A DNA stretch of 64,000 nt. Origin: Cenococcum geophilum 1.58. Lineage: Eukaryota; Ascomycota; Dothideomycetes; Gloniales; Gloniaceae. Where the stretch lies: contig KV748223.1 in assembly GCA_001692895.1 (NCBI GenBank), forward strand, positions 744,001-808,000, written 5' to 3'. Position numbers and translations under genes: made by a program. The notes beneath the pieces were generated by a model, which was not told the DNA's origin, searched no databases, and worked only from the letters and a program-made list of their open reading frames with translations. Every line of letters begins with the position of its first letter. Position 1 is the first letter of the stretch. This document shows, piece after piece, positions 32,693 through 46,539 of the stretch.

Positions 32693-35600
32693 ACTAGGAA
32701 TACTTTAGAAAACGTGAAGATCCGGTATTCTATAACTGTGCAATTTAAAAATCTATATACGCACTTCTCCTTTCTTCTTTCCTTGCTGTTATAGTATAGG
32801 TTATAATAGTACTAGGTAGTGTTATAGGTGTAGGTAGATTGCTATAGGTTGCCGCAGATTGCTGTAGATTGTAGTTACGTGATATAGAGATTGTATATAC
32901 CCTCTTTACTATATTTATACGTTAATTGACTAGGTTACTAATATAGTGCGTTTTACCCATTCCACTATCTTTAATTTAATTTGGTTTGTGTTAATAAGTC
33001 ACTTAAGGGCTAATAATGGTTTGCTTTTAGTTATAGCGTCTATAGGGTTACTATCTCCGTTAATCTATTTAACTTTTGCTATTTCGCGTCTTTTATATAA
33101 CTAGCGTAGGTACATAACATTAATTATAAGTCTCTTCTCTTATATAGTTCCTAGTTTAACAAGGTATTTATAAATTAACTTAGAATTAGTGTAAAGAATA
33201 AGCGGGAGGCTAATGTTAAGTTATAATTTGATTATAGCCTTAATTACAGCGCCAATGTTAAAACTATAGGCCATAGCATATAATTTGGAGGCTAGTACGC
33301 TTTTAGTGATTCTCTTATACTTAACTAAGGACTAGTAGACAATATTCGCCTTATTTAATAAGTCTGCTAGTACTAGAATATATCCAATCTATAATAAGAG
33401 GTCTTTATTATTTGCGAATAAGGAATTAGTAAATATAAGTAGTTAAAGTATCTTTATGTCAAGTTTAATAAAGCTTAAGCCTCTTATTAAGTTCTTAATT
33501 TGCCACTAAATTCTCTTATTAAGTAGTTTTGCGTTTTTCTTATTAGGGTTAATTACCTAGGCAGCGTAGGATAAATTAAAAGAAGCTTTAGGCTGGCATA
33601 CGGACGTAATATAAGCTCCTCTTACTTATTAGGCAATATATTAGTCCTTAGGTGTAAGTGCTATATAAATAGTGTCTCTGGAACTAGTTATTATAGTAGC
33701 TTCCTTAATATTAATAATGGTTAAGTTCTGGTATTAGCGCTTTTATATAAGCGTGATTATATAATCCTATTGTTGGACAATGCCTCTATTAAACTTAATT
33801 AGGTGTTCCGGTATAAGTTACTCGCGTTCTTTAATTAGGAACTTAGCTTTTTTAATCTTCTTTTATTCCGAAGCTATAAAAACTAAGTTAGCTAGTAAGA
33901 GGGTGTTATTAATTTATAAACCAACTATTCCGAAACTTATAGTATTATTAAGGTAAAGTAGGTAGGGGTTATAAGTAGATTAGCTTATATTTAGTTCTTT
34001 AATATAGTGGTTATAGTAAGTCTTAAACTAATAATTGCCCGCCTTAGGAATGCCGTATAAAGGTCTAACGACCTTTAGAATTGTGCCTTATGAGACTCTA
34101 AGTACTATACTAAGTTTAAGAGGTGCTTTAATATAAAAGTCTTGGTTTAGTTTTGTAGTTAATTATATATAGGCCTATGAAATGTCTTATAAGTAGAGAT
34201 ATATACCATTGTTTTAAGTTATGGCTGTAATATAAAGAATAAGGCGTTGGCTAACTCGTTAAATTATAGGTAATTGGGTTAGTATAAGGTCTTTCTTTAG
34301 GTTGTTATAGGCCTATATAACTAGTCTTAACTTCTTAAAGGCTTTATTAGTGCCAGGGTTCTTAATCTCATTAATAAATTTAGAGTTAAATACTCTATTG
34401 CCTTATTGTATATCCTTAGGGTTAACTAATTTAAAAACTCCTTTCTTAAGTAATCCCTTAATCTCCTTCTGGCGTAATACTATAAACTAATTAGGATTTA
34501 TAAGTTAATTATTATCCTTATCCTATAGATAAATTAAGATATTCGCGGTATTTGCTTTAATAGGGTACTTGCGTAGTTTACCTCTTCCGCGTTTAGCGGG
34601 TTAAGGTCTAGGCTTAGTTTAAGGTTAAGGTTTAGGCTTAGTTTGAGGTAAAGGTAGTTTAATATTGTTATCTTCTAGTTGCGTATCTTCTGTAATTTCG
34701 GGGGGGTCTACTATATATAGTTTGACAACTATGCTGCGGAAGTTAGTGGGTCTATAGGGAAGTTATATAGTATAGGTCTTATTTTTAATGCTAAGTAGGT
34801 TATGCGGACTAGACTAGTAGCTAGGTTGGCCTATAGGTCCTTCTCTCTATACCAATACAGGTAAGTTAAGCGGTAGGTTATAAATCGCGGTTATCTTAGG
34901 TCCGTTGCGTATGTTAAGGGCATCTGCCACTTAGCACTTAGCTCTAAGCTTCTTAACTTCTTCTATAGCCTTTTTAAGAGCTACTGCTTGTTTTATAACC
35001 GTAGGATTGGGTACATTGGATTCCACTATATATAGGTAAGCTCCGAATACTAATAAGGTAGGTATAAGACTATTAGGGCCTGCGGAGTTGTTAATTGCTT
35101 TAAAAGCCATTTGTAAAGCTATGTCTTTATTAATATCCGGTAGTTTTATAATAATAATATGGTATATATAACGGAGGGGGCTATAGTAATATTCTACTAT
35201 TCTAACTAAATTGTGGGCTTCGACAGATACGCCTTTTATAACTATTCTAAGTATTATAGCGTATTGTTTAAATTCTTTACTTATAAAGTTCTTACCTACG
35301 TTATGTATAATAATATTAAGGGGTCCTAGGTATATGTTAATTTAGTATATTCGTAGTATATCCCATATATACTTGGCGCTAATACTTTATAGCCATCTAC
35401 CAGCTTAAAATCGTGTTCCTTTATTAACAATGTGCAGTAGAGGTATGCTATTAATATACATAATATCAACCACGATTAAGTAGTTAAAATTAATATCATT
35501 ATATAAGGTAAATCTGAATCTACTAGGCGACTTCTATGTTTTTAATAATAGTGGCAGTAACATATAAGATAGTCTAAAGTCTTGCTATTAATGTCGTGCC

Positions 35601-38195
35601 CTAAGCGTTTAAGTATTCATATAAGACGCTTAACTAAAGGGTAGCCGAAGCAACGATATAGTTATCTTAATTTAATATTAGTTAAGTAGTAAGGGTTTTA
35701 ATTAAATAATATAGTTAAGTAGTTATATAGGGATATGTTCTAAAGGAGGAATAGATAGCTAAAGCGATATATAACTGGTACTTCGCTCTAAGGGGTAATT
35801 AGCATATTTTTTAGGTTGTTAAAGTATACTTATAGTTAATCTATATCTGCCAGGCAGAGCAAAAATGGGGTGTTAACTTTAATAATATAAAACTCGATTA
35901 TGCCGATTAGGGTAGTTACTTTAGTTAATTTAATTAATGAGGTTAATCTAATGCCGAATTATACATTAACCATACCTTATATGGTGGTATTAAGTTATAT
36001 ACTAGTATTAAGTCTTTAGAATGCTAGGAATTGGCCATATCCTGCTATAGATTGTTTAGATGCTTCTATGTCAATTATTATGCCTATAAAGTAGTCTGTA
36101 GTATAGCGGGACGTAAATATAGTTGCATTATAGGTAAAGGGGTCCTAGTCGGTCATAAGAGGTATTATATTATCTATAGTTATAACCAAATAGCTAAAGG
36201 CTTTATTAGCTAGGGTAGTAGCTATAGAAGTTGCTTTATGCTATTCTACTTAGCTAAAAGAGGTATAGAAGTGGTTAATGTCTAGTTAAGAGTTCTTGTT
36301 GGTTACCTTATAATTTATATTAATAGTTAGTGCTTAAAAAGCTTCCTTAAGCTCTTCTTCTAAGTTAATATTATTATCTTCGTAGTCCATAATATATTAA
36401 TTAAGTCGTTTATTAAATTAGTTGTCGAATTTACTAAACTTATCTCTATTAGCGGTTCTGAACTTAGCTTTAGACTCTTCTTATTCTTCTTAGGTATAGT
36501 TCTATAATTAGTAGCCTTCCTTATTATATATAAAGTAACGTAGTTTATAACGTAGAGAGAAATAAGGGCGGGTACGGTCGCGGTTATAGTTTCGGTTATA
36601 AGTTCGGTTTTAATATTAGTTATAGTTTTAATACTAATTATAGTTATTCTCCCTTCTAAAGTACTAACGATCTGTATAGTAAGCTTAAGTTTAAGCTTAC
36701 TTTAGGTTCTGTTTTTTATAAGCCATAATTAAAGACTGTAGTTTGTTAATAAGGGGGCCTAGTTCTTAAGGTAGGTCTGATACAGCAAATTAGTATGCGT
36801 GAATTCCCTAGTAAGACATAACAAGTTTGTTGGTTAGGAATAGTGTTGTTTATAGTTCTGGGGTAAGGCCATACTATAGTTAGGAAAGTATATTAATTAA
36901 TATTTAGAGGCAATTACTAGTCGATTTATCTGTGTTCTTATCCATTATCATCCTTAATAAGATTACATTTCATTTACTAAGGTTCTTACATTCTAAGCTA
37001 GGGCCTTTAAAGAAATTGCGAAGGTGCCTACAAGTGTCTTTAAATAAGAGATTACTAAGTCTACTGTTAAAGTACTAGTTTAAGGCTAGACCTGTTAATA
37101 TAATTAGTAAAGCTTTATTATAAGCCCCTTATAGAACATTAGATTAGCTGCAGATGCTATAAAAGATAGTAAGATTATAATTAAAGCTGCTATTTATGCC
37201 ATTATATTTAAGTTCCTCTATATATATCTTTACTGCGTTAGAAATCTCTTTGCCCTATCCTAGTATAGTTAGCATCTGTAGGAGAGAAGCGGTTTAGGGT
37301 CATAGGGTTGCGTACGGTAAAGGTCCTACTAGTGTTCCTTTAGATAGTGGTGGGGTTATAGTCTAGACACTTAATGGTTGTTATAGTTGAAATAGGGTTA
37401 TATAAACTGTTGGGTCTTATAATACTTTATAGTTAAGACCGCGCTTAAGTATATTATTTATTTTGTTTAACTAAAACCCGTTTCTATCTAGCTTATTATA
37501 TACCTTATCCAAGTTCTCTTAAGTCTAGGAATATTAACGTTCTTCCTGGGTTAATTTGAACAAGAGTTGCGCATATATTATACGTTTCTCCTTTATACGT
37601 ATATATACTCCTCCGTGTCGTAGGAAGGTATATATACTTTAAAGGTGCTATATATTTACTTTTAAAAATATATTAACATTAAATGTTTTAAAATCGTCTT
37701 AGAAGGAGGACTAAAGTCCATTGTCTATTAACTTATACTTGTTGTATTCCCATAACTTAAATAGTATAAAGTCTGTAAGGTCTTTACTAGTTACCGTTTA
37801 TATATTAATCCCGTTCCTCTATTGTTCTATTTCTACCTTCTAATCTATAGGTGTAGCCATCTTAAAAGAAATAGGGAAGATACGTAAAATAGTTTAGGGG
37901 ATGGTTTAAGTGGTCGTTCAAGGGACAGTTTAAGTAGTAGTTGGGGTGGTCGCGTTCTTAGTATAGTTATGTTAACTACTAGTACAGTAGTCTATCTCTG
38001 GTTAAGGTAGAGCGTTAGACGTCTTCTAAATCCAGGGTAGATTTAAGGTATTTCCGGGTAAGGTGGAGCGTTAGACGTCTTCTAAATCCAGAGTACTTTA
38101 ATTCTCTTTAACTAAAATAGGGCCTTTACAAGGTAGAGCGTAAACGTCTTTTAAGTAAGTGCGTATCTCCTAATCTGTGCGCGCTTACTAATCAG

Positions 38196-38441
38196 TATTA
38201 GTATAACTTTTACAACGTGCAGAATATATATATTACAATAATATATACTATGCGGTGTTATAGATAGATAATTAATTCTCTAAGATCTACGCGTTGCGAG
38301 AGGTAAGGCTTATCGCGTATTCTCCTATAACCTCTGTTAACCAATTACAATTTTCCATACCCGGCATGGAAAATCGCCATTGGCTCGCTTACCACTAGCG
38401 CCTTAGCCGCCCTTACGATGTGTCTAACACTTCTAGCTACA
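38196..38441. repeat. LTR of Copia element 1 (right)
   Basis: Starts TATTAGTATAAC (first G mutated to A) and ends CTTCTAGCTACA. Confidence 0.92.
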
Positions 38442-39353
38442 GATAGGTTAATATTAAAAATACTTAATAATATAAGAGGCGTATAGCTACTAAGTTAGAG
38501 TAACCTATAAAGAAATTAAAAAGGGTTTAAGTTATATATTAAAGAGATACTATAAATACGGCAAAAAGCTATAGAGCCTAGAAAGTAAAAAGCTATTAAA
38601 GTATATAGTATAGGACTATAAAATAGAATGAGAACTAGAAATAAGTCTAAGGTTCTTTCCAATATATAAACTAACTAAAGAAAAGTTAAGAGCACTTAAG
38701 AAGTTTATTTAGGAAAACTTATAATCCTTATATATATAAATATAGACTCTTAGTTGGAGATAGTTTATTTACTTAAGTTATTTAGGTATATACATAGCAT
38801 ATTAAGGCTATACTTAACATAGTTATAAGCCTTATTTATTAGCATGTCTAATATATAGAGGACTTTGTCTATTAGGGGTTTAAAGTACTTTATATCCCTC
38901 TAAAAAACGCCTTAGATTTTTATTTCCTATATTTTAAAAATTTCTTACTTTTTAGTTAGTAATCCTTTACCATTAAACGGGGTTAGATCTTTTACTTTAC
39001 GCTTTTTTTTACGGGGCTTAGTTAAAAGAGGGAAGCTAGTAGTGGTATTCTTATCGGCAATAGTCTAAGTAAGTATAGTAATCTAAAAGCTTAGACTTTA
39101 TATGGTCTTAGTATTTATAAAAGCTTACTATTTATATTGTTGTATATATAGTTTAAGCGTCTTAAGGGAGTTAATTCTATACTAAGCTTCTTTAAATTAG
39201 GACTTTATAGTTCGGCCTTTATTATAAATAACTTAGAGACCGCTCTTAACGCTAGTTAAAAAAGTTATATATATAAAGAAGTGCTAGAATGTTCCTGCTA
39301 TATTAAGGTCCTTAGGGACTCCAGATTACTCCTAATTACCTAGGTAATATAGG
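38442..39353. pseudogene. Gypsy relics (RT start, plus; Gag-like, minus)
   Basis: Up to about 38,735 the plus strand continues the interrupted Gypsy: DYKIE-ELEISLRFFPIYKLTKEKLRALKKFI matches in layout the start of Gypsy RT (acidic/His region, then PIYxLSxxELxxLKxxI). From about 39,020 down to 38,760 the minus strand reads KDLTPFNGKGLL and KVLYILDMLINKAYNY, resembling the start of a Gypsy Gag, so a second decayed element in the opposite sense abuts it. Confidence 0.5.
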
Positions 39354-39547
39354 TGTCGGGAATAAGGCAATTTGCCCTTACGTGCGGCATATTGCCGTCA
39401 CGTGAGGCAACTTGCCATCACGTGCCGTCGCGGCACTAGCGTGGTGAGGAACCTTAAATTCCTTACCCTCCCCTATCTAGAATAACAACCTTTTCCATTA
39501 CTGTATCTACTTAAGTAGTATTAGTGATTTGCCCTATATTTCTAACA
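39354..39547. repeat. LTR of Copia element 2 (left)
   Basis: TGTCGGGAATAAGG...TTTCTAACA, 194 bases. Confidence 0.93.
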
Positions 39548-42500
39548 CTAATTAGTGGTTAAATATACAGTTAACTATAGAGCAGCTAGGTTATTAATAG
39601 AAGAGATAGTTTTATATAGGGGTGCTATATGCGCTTATATGGAATGGATCCCGGCGACACTATACTACCTTAGACTTGCGGAAAACTAGTAATAGAAGTA
39701 TTACTAAGTACTAGGAGATACTAAGTTGCGTCTATTATATAGAACAATCACGTTTACAAAGATTTAGTTAAGTACTTTAGGTTAGAAGTGTTATTAAACC
39801 TAAGGTCCTAAGTTAACGTCCAAAACGCGTCAAACAATATCTTAAATTGCCCACCTTTAGACAGCAAACCTACGAAATCCTATAAAACCGAAAATCCTGC
39901 CTACCTTCGACATACAACACCTTATTAATTCTACTTACTATGGCATTAACCTATCTAAAGAAGTATAAGAAAGATATTAACCTGGAGATATAGGACAGAG
40001 CCATAACTAACTTTATAACCGCTAAGCAATAGGACCTAAATGGATTTTTAGTATACCGTATGGAATACTATAAAGATAGCAAATACAATAATACCGTGCT
40101 ATGGTATTGTATAAAGGAGGACTTTATTAAATAGATAAAGGAAATATAGGTTTTTATAAATAAAGATATTATATAGGACTTCCGTAACTTCCTTTAGGAG
40201 TATAGAGTATTTGTCCCTATAGATAGGGGTAGTATTAGGGATAATATTTAGGAACACGTTATTAATATAAAGAAAAAGTATAAATAGACTTTATAAGAGA
40301 TTAAGCACTAACTACGCACTATAAAGAAGCTTAAATTATAATGGAACCTAAGTAATATACCACTAGAGACGCGTTCTAACTCTATTACTCTAGGTATAAG
40401 TTCTAATATTCTATATCTATCGCCTCCACCTCTGTCTTTAACTCCCCTATATTAACTAGCTTAACCTATAGCCTTAATTAACAACCCCTAATAAGTATAA
40501 GATCCCCTTACTTCACGGTCTAATAACCTTTAAACTCCGCCGACTAGATCTATATTATTATTATAGCCTATAATATAATGCAGCCAAACACTAATTAGAG
40601 GTACCTTAAAAATGCTTATAGAGCTTATAAAGCTCTATTTAAAATAAAAGAAGAAGTTTAGCGGAGAACTGTATAATATCCTTAATTTAAAGTTACGTAT
40701 CTTCTATAACTGTTACTAGAAGGTTAGACTAGAACCTAATTAATACCATATTACTTATTTAGTTATGCTTAAGGGCTGAGCTAGTACCTTCTATTATAAT
40801 TATTTAGTAGGAAAAGGATATAATTTTAACTAAATAATATATAAAATAAGATACTACTTTAAAATAGAGGAGAATAAGTAGTAGTATATATTAGAGTAGA
40901 GAGAGACTACCTTTTTAAGAATTATTGCTATAAACCCAGGTGCCTCTTAACTTAATTATCTTTAAAAGCTCTTTAATTAACTTTAGATAATTTAGTGTAG
41001 TTTATCTAAATTATATTAAGAGGACTTTAGCCTATGCAATTAAGTTATTAGTATATACTAAGGCGTTAAAGAATATAACCTTACTCTTTTTAACCCTGCA
41101 AGTACTTATAAAGGAGTGTATACTTAATTAAGATCTTCTATTAGCACCGCCCTATGCTCTTAAGAAGTATAGTAATTTAACGCCTAACTCTAACCTACTT
41201 TAATCGACCCGGCTAACTAATATAATTATAACTAGACTAATTAAATATATAGTGGTTGTGGTAGGGGATACGGTAAAGGGTATAATTAACGTTAACTATA
41301 AAGCAATTATGGAGGTCCTTGTAGAGGTTTATTTTGTAATAATTAGCAGAAAAAATGTTACGTTTATAAGAAGCTAAATTACTAGTTAACTAGATACCCC
41401 CTTAATAGACAAAAGAAGGTATATAATAAGTTTTGCTAGAGCGCACAAAATATTAAAAACTAAGAAGTTACTATAGCCTACTTCTAAAGCTTCCTGGTTT
41501 AATATAAAGGCGAAGAAGATCTTAAGGGTAAGATTAATAAGGCTAAATAGCTTCTTATAGATATAGAAATTAAGGACTACTCTCCTAACTAATACTTTAC
41601 CGAGTATAGTAAGGTAAATGGCACATAAACTATTGCTATCCTTAATAACTAATCTATACTCCATTCTGTTATAAGGTTAGATATCTTTAATAAGCTAAAG
41701 GAAAGTTCTATGTTTTCCTTTAATAATAGATACTTAGCGAACGTCTTTTATAGTATTATACTAGATACTAAAGCCGTAGGAGTATCTATAGTAGGAGAAC
41801 CTTAAGTCTAAGCTCTTTAGTAGCTTAATAGTTCTGTTTAAATTAACTAATTAACGGTAGGCTAATATATAATTTGCTTTAGTAAGGGTACTATAATCTC
41901 TCTCGGCATAATTAAGGTCTAAACCCTATTAGGATATATTACTTTCTATATTATTCCCACGAATACTCTATTCCTATTCTATATCTAAGATATAGATAAA
42001 TTAGGCGTTAAGCTTAACAACCTTAAGAATATACTTATTTAGGGAGATAATTGGGTGCCCGTTATACGCAAGTGGGGTTACCCTTAGTTACTCCTTTAAC
42101 AGCCAGAAAGGAGTATTACTTAAAGTCACTTAACTAAGTTAGAGCTACGTTAACTATATTATTATTTTAGCCACCTATCCATTTACTAACTGCTTAGGGT
42201 TCTTTAACAAGTAGGTTATAAAGTTAAGGTTAAGGCGATTAAATATCTTATAAAGTACTGCTATTACTGCTAAATAAACTAGAAGTCCCCTAGCCAATTT
42301 AAGTTTACCCTTAAAGATAACTATAACTTTAACTTCTATATTATTATAGATGTTATATATTTTAGCGGCAAGCTAGTACTCTAAGTTATTAACTTTTTAA
42401 CCTCCTTCTAAGCCGTACGCTTTTTAAAAGATATATTAGCTAGGAACGTATAGGATACTCTTTAATTATACTAGATTAATATCTACCTAAAACCCCCTAA

Positions 42501-44414
42501 TTAAATTATTTACGATATAGGAAAAAACTTCTTATCTACGGAGTTTTAATAATAGGTAAAGGTAATAATAATTAAGGTTAAGGAAGTCCCCGTTAAGGCA
42601 TATAATAGTATTAAAAAGGTAAAACAATACTATACGCCATTACGCCGCGTATATAAGATTATTTCTTTAGAACTAGAGGGTGCTAATAAAGAGCTTATTC
42701 TATAGATGGCTATTAAGGCTATTAATAATACCGCTGGCCCAGATAGGCTCGTACTTACGTTACTAGTCTTTAGCGCCTACTCTTAAATAACTAATAATTC
42801 TCTACTATCTCCCTCCATTATATAATAAGTTAAGGCGATTTATAAGGTAATAAAGGAGGTATAACGTCTCTACGCCACGCGCTAGGTTAACGATGCACTA
42901 GAAATAAGAAATGGCCTAAATACCTTAACTATGCTTAATCTGCTACTCTAATCTAAGGTACGCATATAGTGTAAAAAGGGAGGATAGTTAGGCCTATATA
43001 AACTTATTATAATTAATAGTTAGACTTATACTCTTTAGATGCCCTATAGACCTACTTAATTTTATTTAACTGTTATTAAGCCTTACTATAAAGATAATAG
43101 TTCCGAGCCTTTATAGGATACCCTAGAAGATACCCTAGAAGATGCCCTAGAGGAGAATTATAATTAACGTGCCTTAGAAGGTGACTACGACCCTAATATA
43201 ACTATAGTAGATACGCCGTAACTATAACGCGGTAGAGGTCGCCTAAAAGAATTACGAAACCGCTAACACCTTATTAATTTTAAAGAGTAACTTATTACCG
43301 CTATTAAGAATAGAGTTAAGCTATTAATGGCCTTTATAATAGCTAAAAAGAAGGCTGACTTTAAGCTCGCAAAACAGCTCTAAAAAAAAGGCCGTATTAT
43401 AACTCTAGGAGCTCCTTTCTAAGCATCTAATAAGCAGGAAATTAACGGTCTTATTATAAGAGAAGTCTTTAAGTTTAAGAAGTATAACCCTACTAAGTTT
43501 AATAGGGTTTATATATTTAGGTTAAGAATAGTTAATAAGATTAAAGGTAAAGCTACTAATACCCTATTTAAGAAGTTAAGGCTAGTTATTTAAGGTTATA
43601 ATAACGATAGTAAGGAAGTAATTTTTATATAATCCCCTATAATTTAACAAGCTAGTTAGTAAGTTATTATTGCGCTAGCTCCCTCCTTAATAAAAAATAG
43701 AATGGCGGTTTATTTATAAGATATTACCTAGGCCTATACCTAATTAGAGACACGCCTTTAGCGCTTAATACTAGCATACCTTTTAGAGTAAATTCGCCAC
43801 TAATATCCCGAAGATATAATTATAGTTATACTTAAGCCACTATATAGAATTGCAGAGGCAGGAACTTATTGGTAGGCTATTTACAGCAAGCACTATAAAG
43901 AGAAGCTTTTAATAACTACTTCTATATTTAATCCCTGCTTCCTTATTATAGCCATAGGAACTCTATTTAGAATTGTTAGTATATAAATAGACGATATAAT
44001 TATCTTAGGAGATAACTAATTCTTAGCTCTTAAAGAAGATGAGCTAGTAAAGGTAAATCTTATAGTAAAGCTAAAGGAAAGACTTAATTTAATAACACTA
44101 TTACTCTTTAATGGATGCATTATTTCCCTAAATAAGGATTCTATTGCCCTACGCCAGAAAGGTTAAGGTAAGAAGATTAACGTTATTAACGTTAATTCTC
44201 TGAAGTAAGGATATGTGGAGTAACGCGCTTATAGAGCTTATATGGCTTTTATCTATTAACCTAAAGCTTCCTTTAATCTCTCTATTGCCGCTTAATACTA
44301 AGAACTAACTAAGGAGGATATTCTTGCCCTAAATAAGCGTTTTTTCTAGCAAAGGAGCCATCTTGATTAAGGACTGCTCTATATGCCTATTAACCTTCCT
44401 ACCGCTAAGCTTTT

Positions 44415-45790
44415 CTCCGTCGCCTCCCCTTTGCTCCTCCGTCCGTCGTCGCAAGGGCGCCGCCGTTTGTATACCCCCTAAAGACACGTCACCACGACGC
44501 TAGCTACCACAACCAACGATTCCACCACAACCAGTCTGCCACAGAGCAGACGACCTCCTCTACAACCAGTCTGCCACAGAGCAGACGACCTCCTCTACAA
44601 CCAGTCTGCCGCAGAGAGCAGACGACCCCCTCTATAACTGTCTGCCGCAGGGCAGACGACCTCCTCTACAACTGTCTGCCGCAGGGCAGACGACCTCTCT
44701 CTACAACTGTCTGCCGTAGGGCAGACGACCTCCTCTACAACCAGTCTGCCGCAGGGCAGACGACCTCCTCTACAACCAGTCTGCCGCAGGGTAGACGACC
44801 TCCTCTATAACTGTCTGCCGCAGGGCAGACAACCTCCTCTACAACCAGTCTGCCGCAGGGTAGACGACCTCCTCTACAACTGTCTGCCGCAGGGCAGACA
44901 ACCTCCTCTACAACCAGTCTGCCGTAGGGCAGACGACCTCCTCTANAACCAGTCTGCTGCAGAGCAGACGACCTTCTACAACCAGTCTACAGCCGTTATA
45001 CTGTAGACGACCTCTACTNNAACCGGTCTACGGCTGTCGCGCTATAGGCAATCAAACTATAGAGGACCGCAGGCGTACCGTAGGCGCACCGTAGGCGTAC
45101 CGCAGACGATGCACTGCTAGGGTAGCTATGGGGATAGGGGAAGGGGGCCGGCCCGTGTTACCATTAGCACGTTAAATATAAGGTGTATAGGCGAATTGGT
45201 GTTTATACCCTATACAGACAACCTCGTGAAAATTTTCCTATGGGAGTAGGTTTATGTAACGAGGTTCGCCCTTATAAAATACCATTAATAGCCTACTTTT
45301 GGGGAGAGTAGCTATTAATTACTAATTCCCTACCCATTTCTTTAGCAAGGAGAAGAGATAGGGTACAGNATAAAAAGTCGCTTTAGGGGTAATTGGTAGC
45401 TGCTTCCAAGCTAGCAAGCTATTGTAACGCCTCTTATTCTTAAGTGCAAAACTATTTAATAAAAATTATTCTTTTAGAGCGCTTTTTCTACTTTAGGAAC
45501 GGCAGAATACGGCAGAAATAGATAAAAGAGCCAGGATTTCCTTAGTTTTCTTGGTGTGAACTAGACTATAGTAAGCAAAATACCAGAACGAAAAAACACC
45601 AGTCACTAGAGCTCCCCTAGCATTTTAAAAACGGGCCAGAGTGTCCACTTAGCTACTAGTACATGTTAAGCTGCCTAGAAAGGATTCATGTATATAGAAC
45701 TATAGCGCCATAGCCTAGAGGCTGCATGCGCAGTATTGTACATAGTATAATACAACGGATATAAAAAAAAAAAANAAAAAAAAAAAAAAA
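44415..45790 (+). mobile_element. Poly(A)-tailed non-coding retroinsertion inside Copia element 2
   Basis: The related minus-strand Copia at 61,100-61,190 shows the uninterrupted site (reverse complement CCGCTAAGCTCTTTATATTT). Here, AAGCTTTT at 44,407-44,414 is followed by 1.37 kb of foreign DNA ending in about 28 A (45,763-45,790), and then GCTTTTTGTATTTATTAAT resumes. The duplication is (A)AGCTTTT. A poly(A) tail plus target duplication is the mark of LINE-machinery retrotransposition. There is no protein frame, the 5' part is GC-rich, and RIP damage is slight. I found no tRNA-type A/B boxes, so it is better called a non-autonomous LINE-mobilised element than a classical SINE. Confidence 0.8.
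44529..44990. repeat. ~35-bp tandem repeat with built-in hairpins, 13 units
   Basis: Units of 33-36 bases built on AACCAGTCTGCCGCAGGGCA followed by GACGACCTCCTCTAC. Each unit contains GTCTGCC and GGCAGAC separated by four or so bases, so each can fold into a 7-bp hairpin. Two subtypes (AACCAGTCTG and AACTGTCTG) alternate irregularly. Further right, ACCGTAGGCG and ACCGCAGGCG units repeat near 45,070-45,110. Confidence 0.92.
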
Positions 45791-46539
45791 GCTTTTTGTA
45801 TTTATTAATAGATCGTTTATAAATAATAAAGATTTTAGCTCCTAGCTAGGATATAAGATTATTATCGCGAACAAATTTACTAGAGAAAGTAACTTTATAA
45901 TCTACGGTAATCTTATCTATTAGAGCTTAACTAAGAGTAAACGCGTTACTTAAAGCGTTCTAGTATTAGAGATATATAGAATAGTTAGCGGAGTTAACAT
46001 GGTAATTATAATTGGAATTACCTTAAAGATAATTACAGATTAACTTAAACTCCCTATTATCCCTATAATTGTATACACCGACTTATATTCCCTTTATAAG
46101 TGTTTAGTTAAGCTTAGTACTATAAAGAAGAAGCGCCTTATAATTAATATTATGGCACTACGGCAATCTTATAAGCGTTAAGAACTCTTTAAGATTTAAT
46201 AGATTAATGGCTAAGATAACCTAGTAGATGTAATAACGAAGGTAAACCTAAATAAGGCACTAGAGACGTTTGTTAATATAAATACTCTACGTGTACGAGT
46301 TAAAGGTTAGGTTAAGAGGGAGTAGAAGATACGGCGATGGCCGCTAAGGCGCTAGTAGTAAGCGAGCTAATAGCAATTTTCTATCCTGGGGATAGAAAAT
46401 CGTAATTAGTTAGTAGAAGTCCGGGTTAATAAAATAAGGCGTATTACCTACCAAATTCTGCTATAGTCTGCCTATAGTTATATTGTTATATACTGTCTAT
46501 TTATATATAGATAGCAACTATAAAAAGAAGAGTTGCTAG

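Larger units (their letters stand above)
32448..38441 (-). mobile_element. Complete Copia LTR retrotransposon, RIP-mutated, target duplication GATAG
   Basis: LTRs at 32,448-32,692 and 38,196-38,441, flanked by perfect 5-bp duplications GATAG (32,443-32,447 and 38,442-38,446). Coding sense is minus: a Gag-like frame begins MATPID at about 37,862 and runs through LTDFILFKL; farther left, RT/RNase H near 33,980-33,200 reads FGIVGL-INNTLLLANLVF (where Copia has VDDTL), VRGAYITSVCQPKASFNLSY and later LASKLYAMAYSFNIG. The order Gag first, RT/RNase H last fits Ty1/Copia. TAG/TAA stops make it non-functional. It splits a Gypsy relic. Confidence 0.88.

Noticed and set aside
45640-45760. Possible tRNA-derived (SINE) head or tail in the poly(A) insertion
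   Set aside because: No A box/B box pair at tRNA spacing was found.
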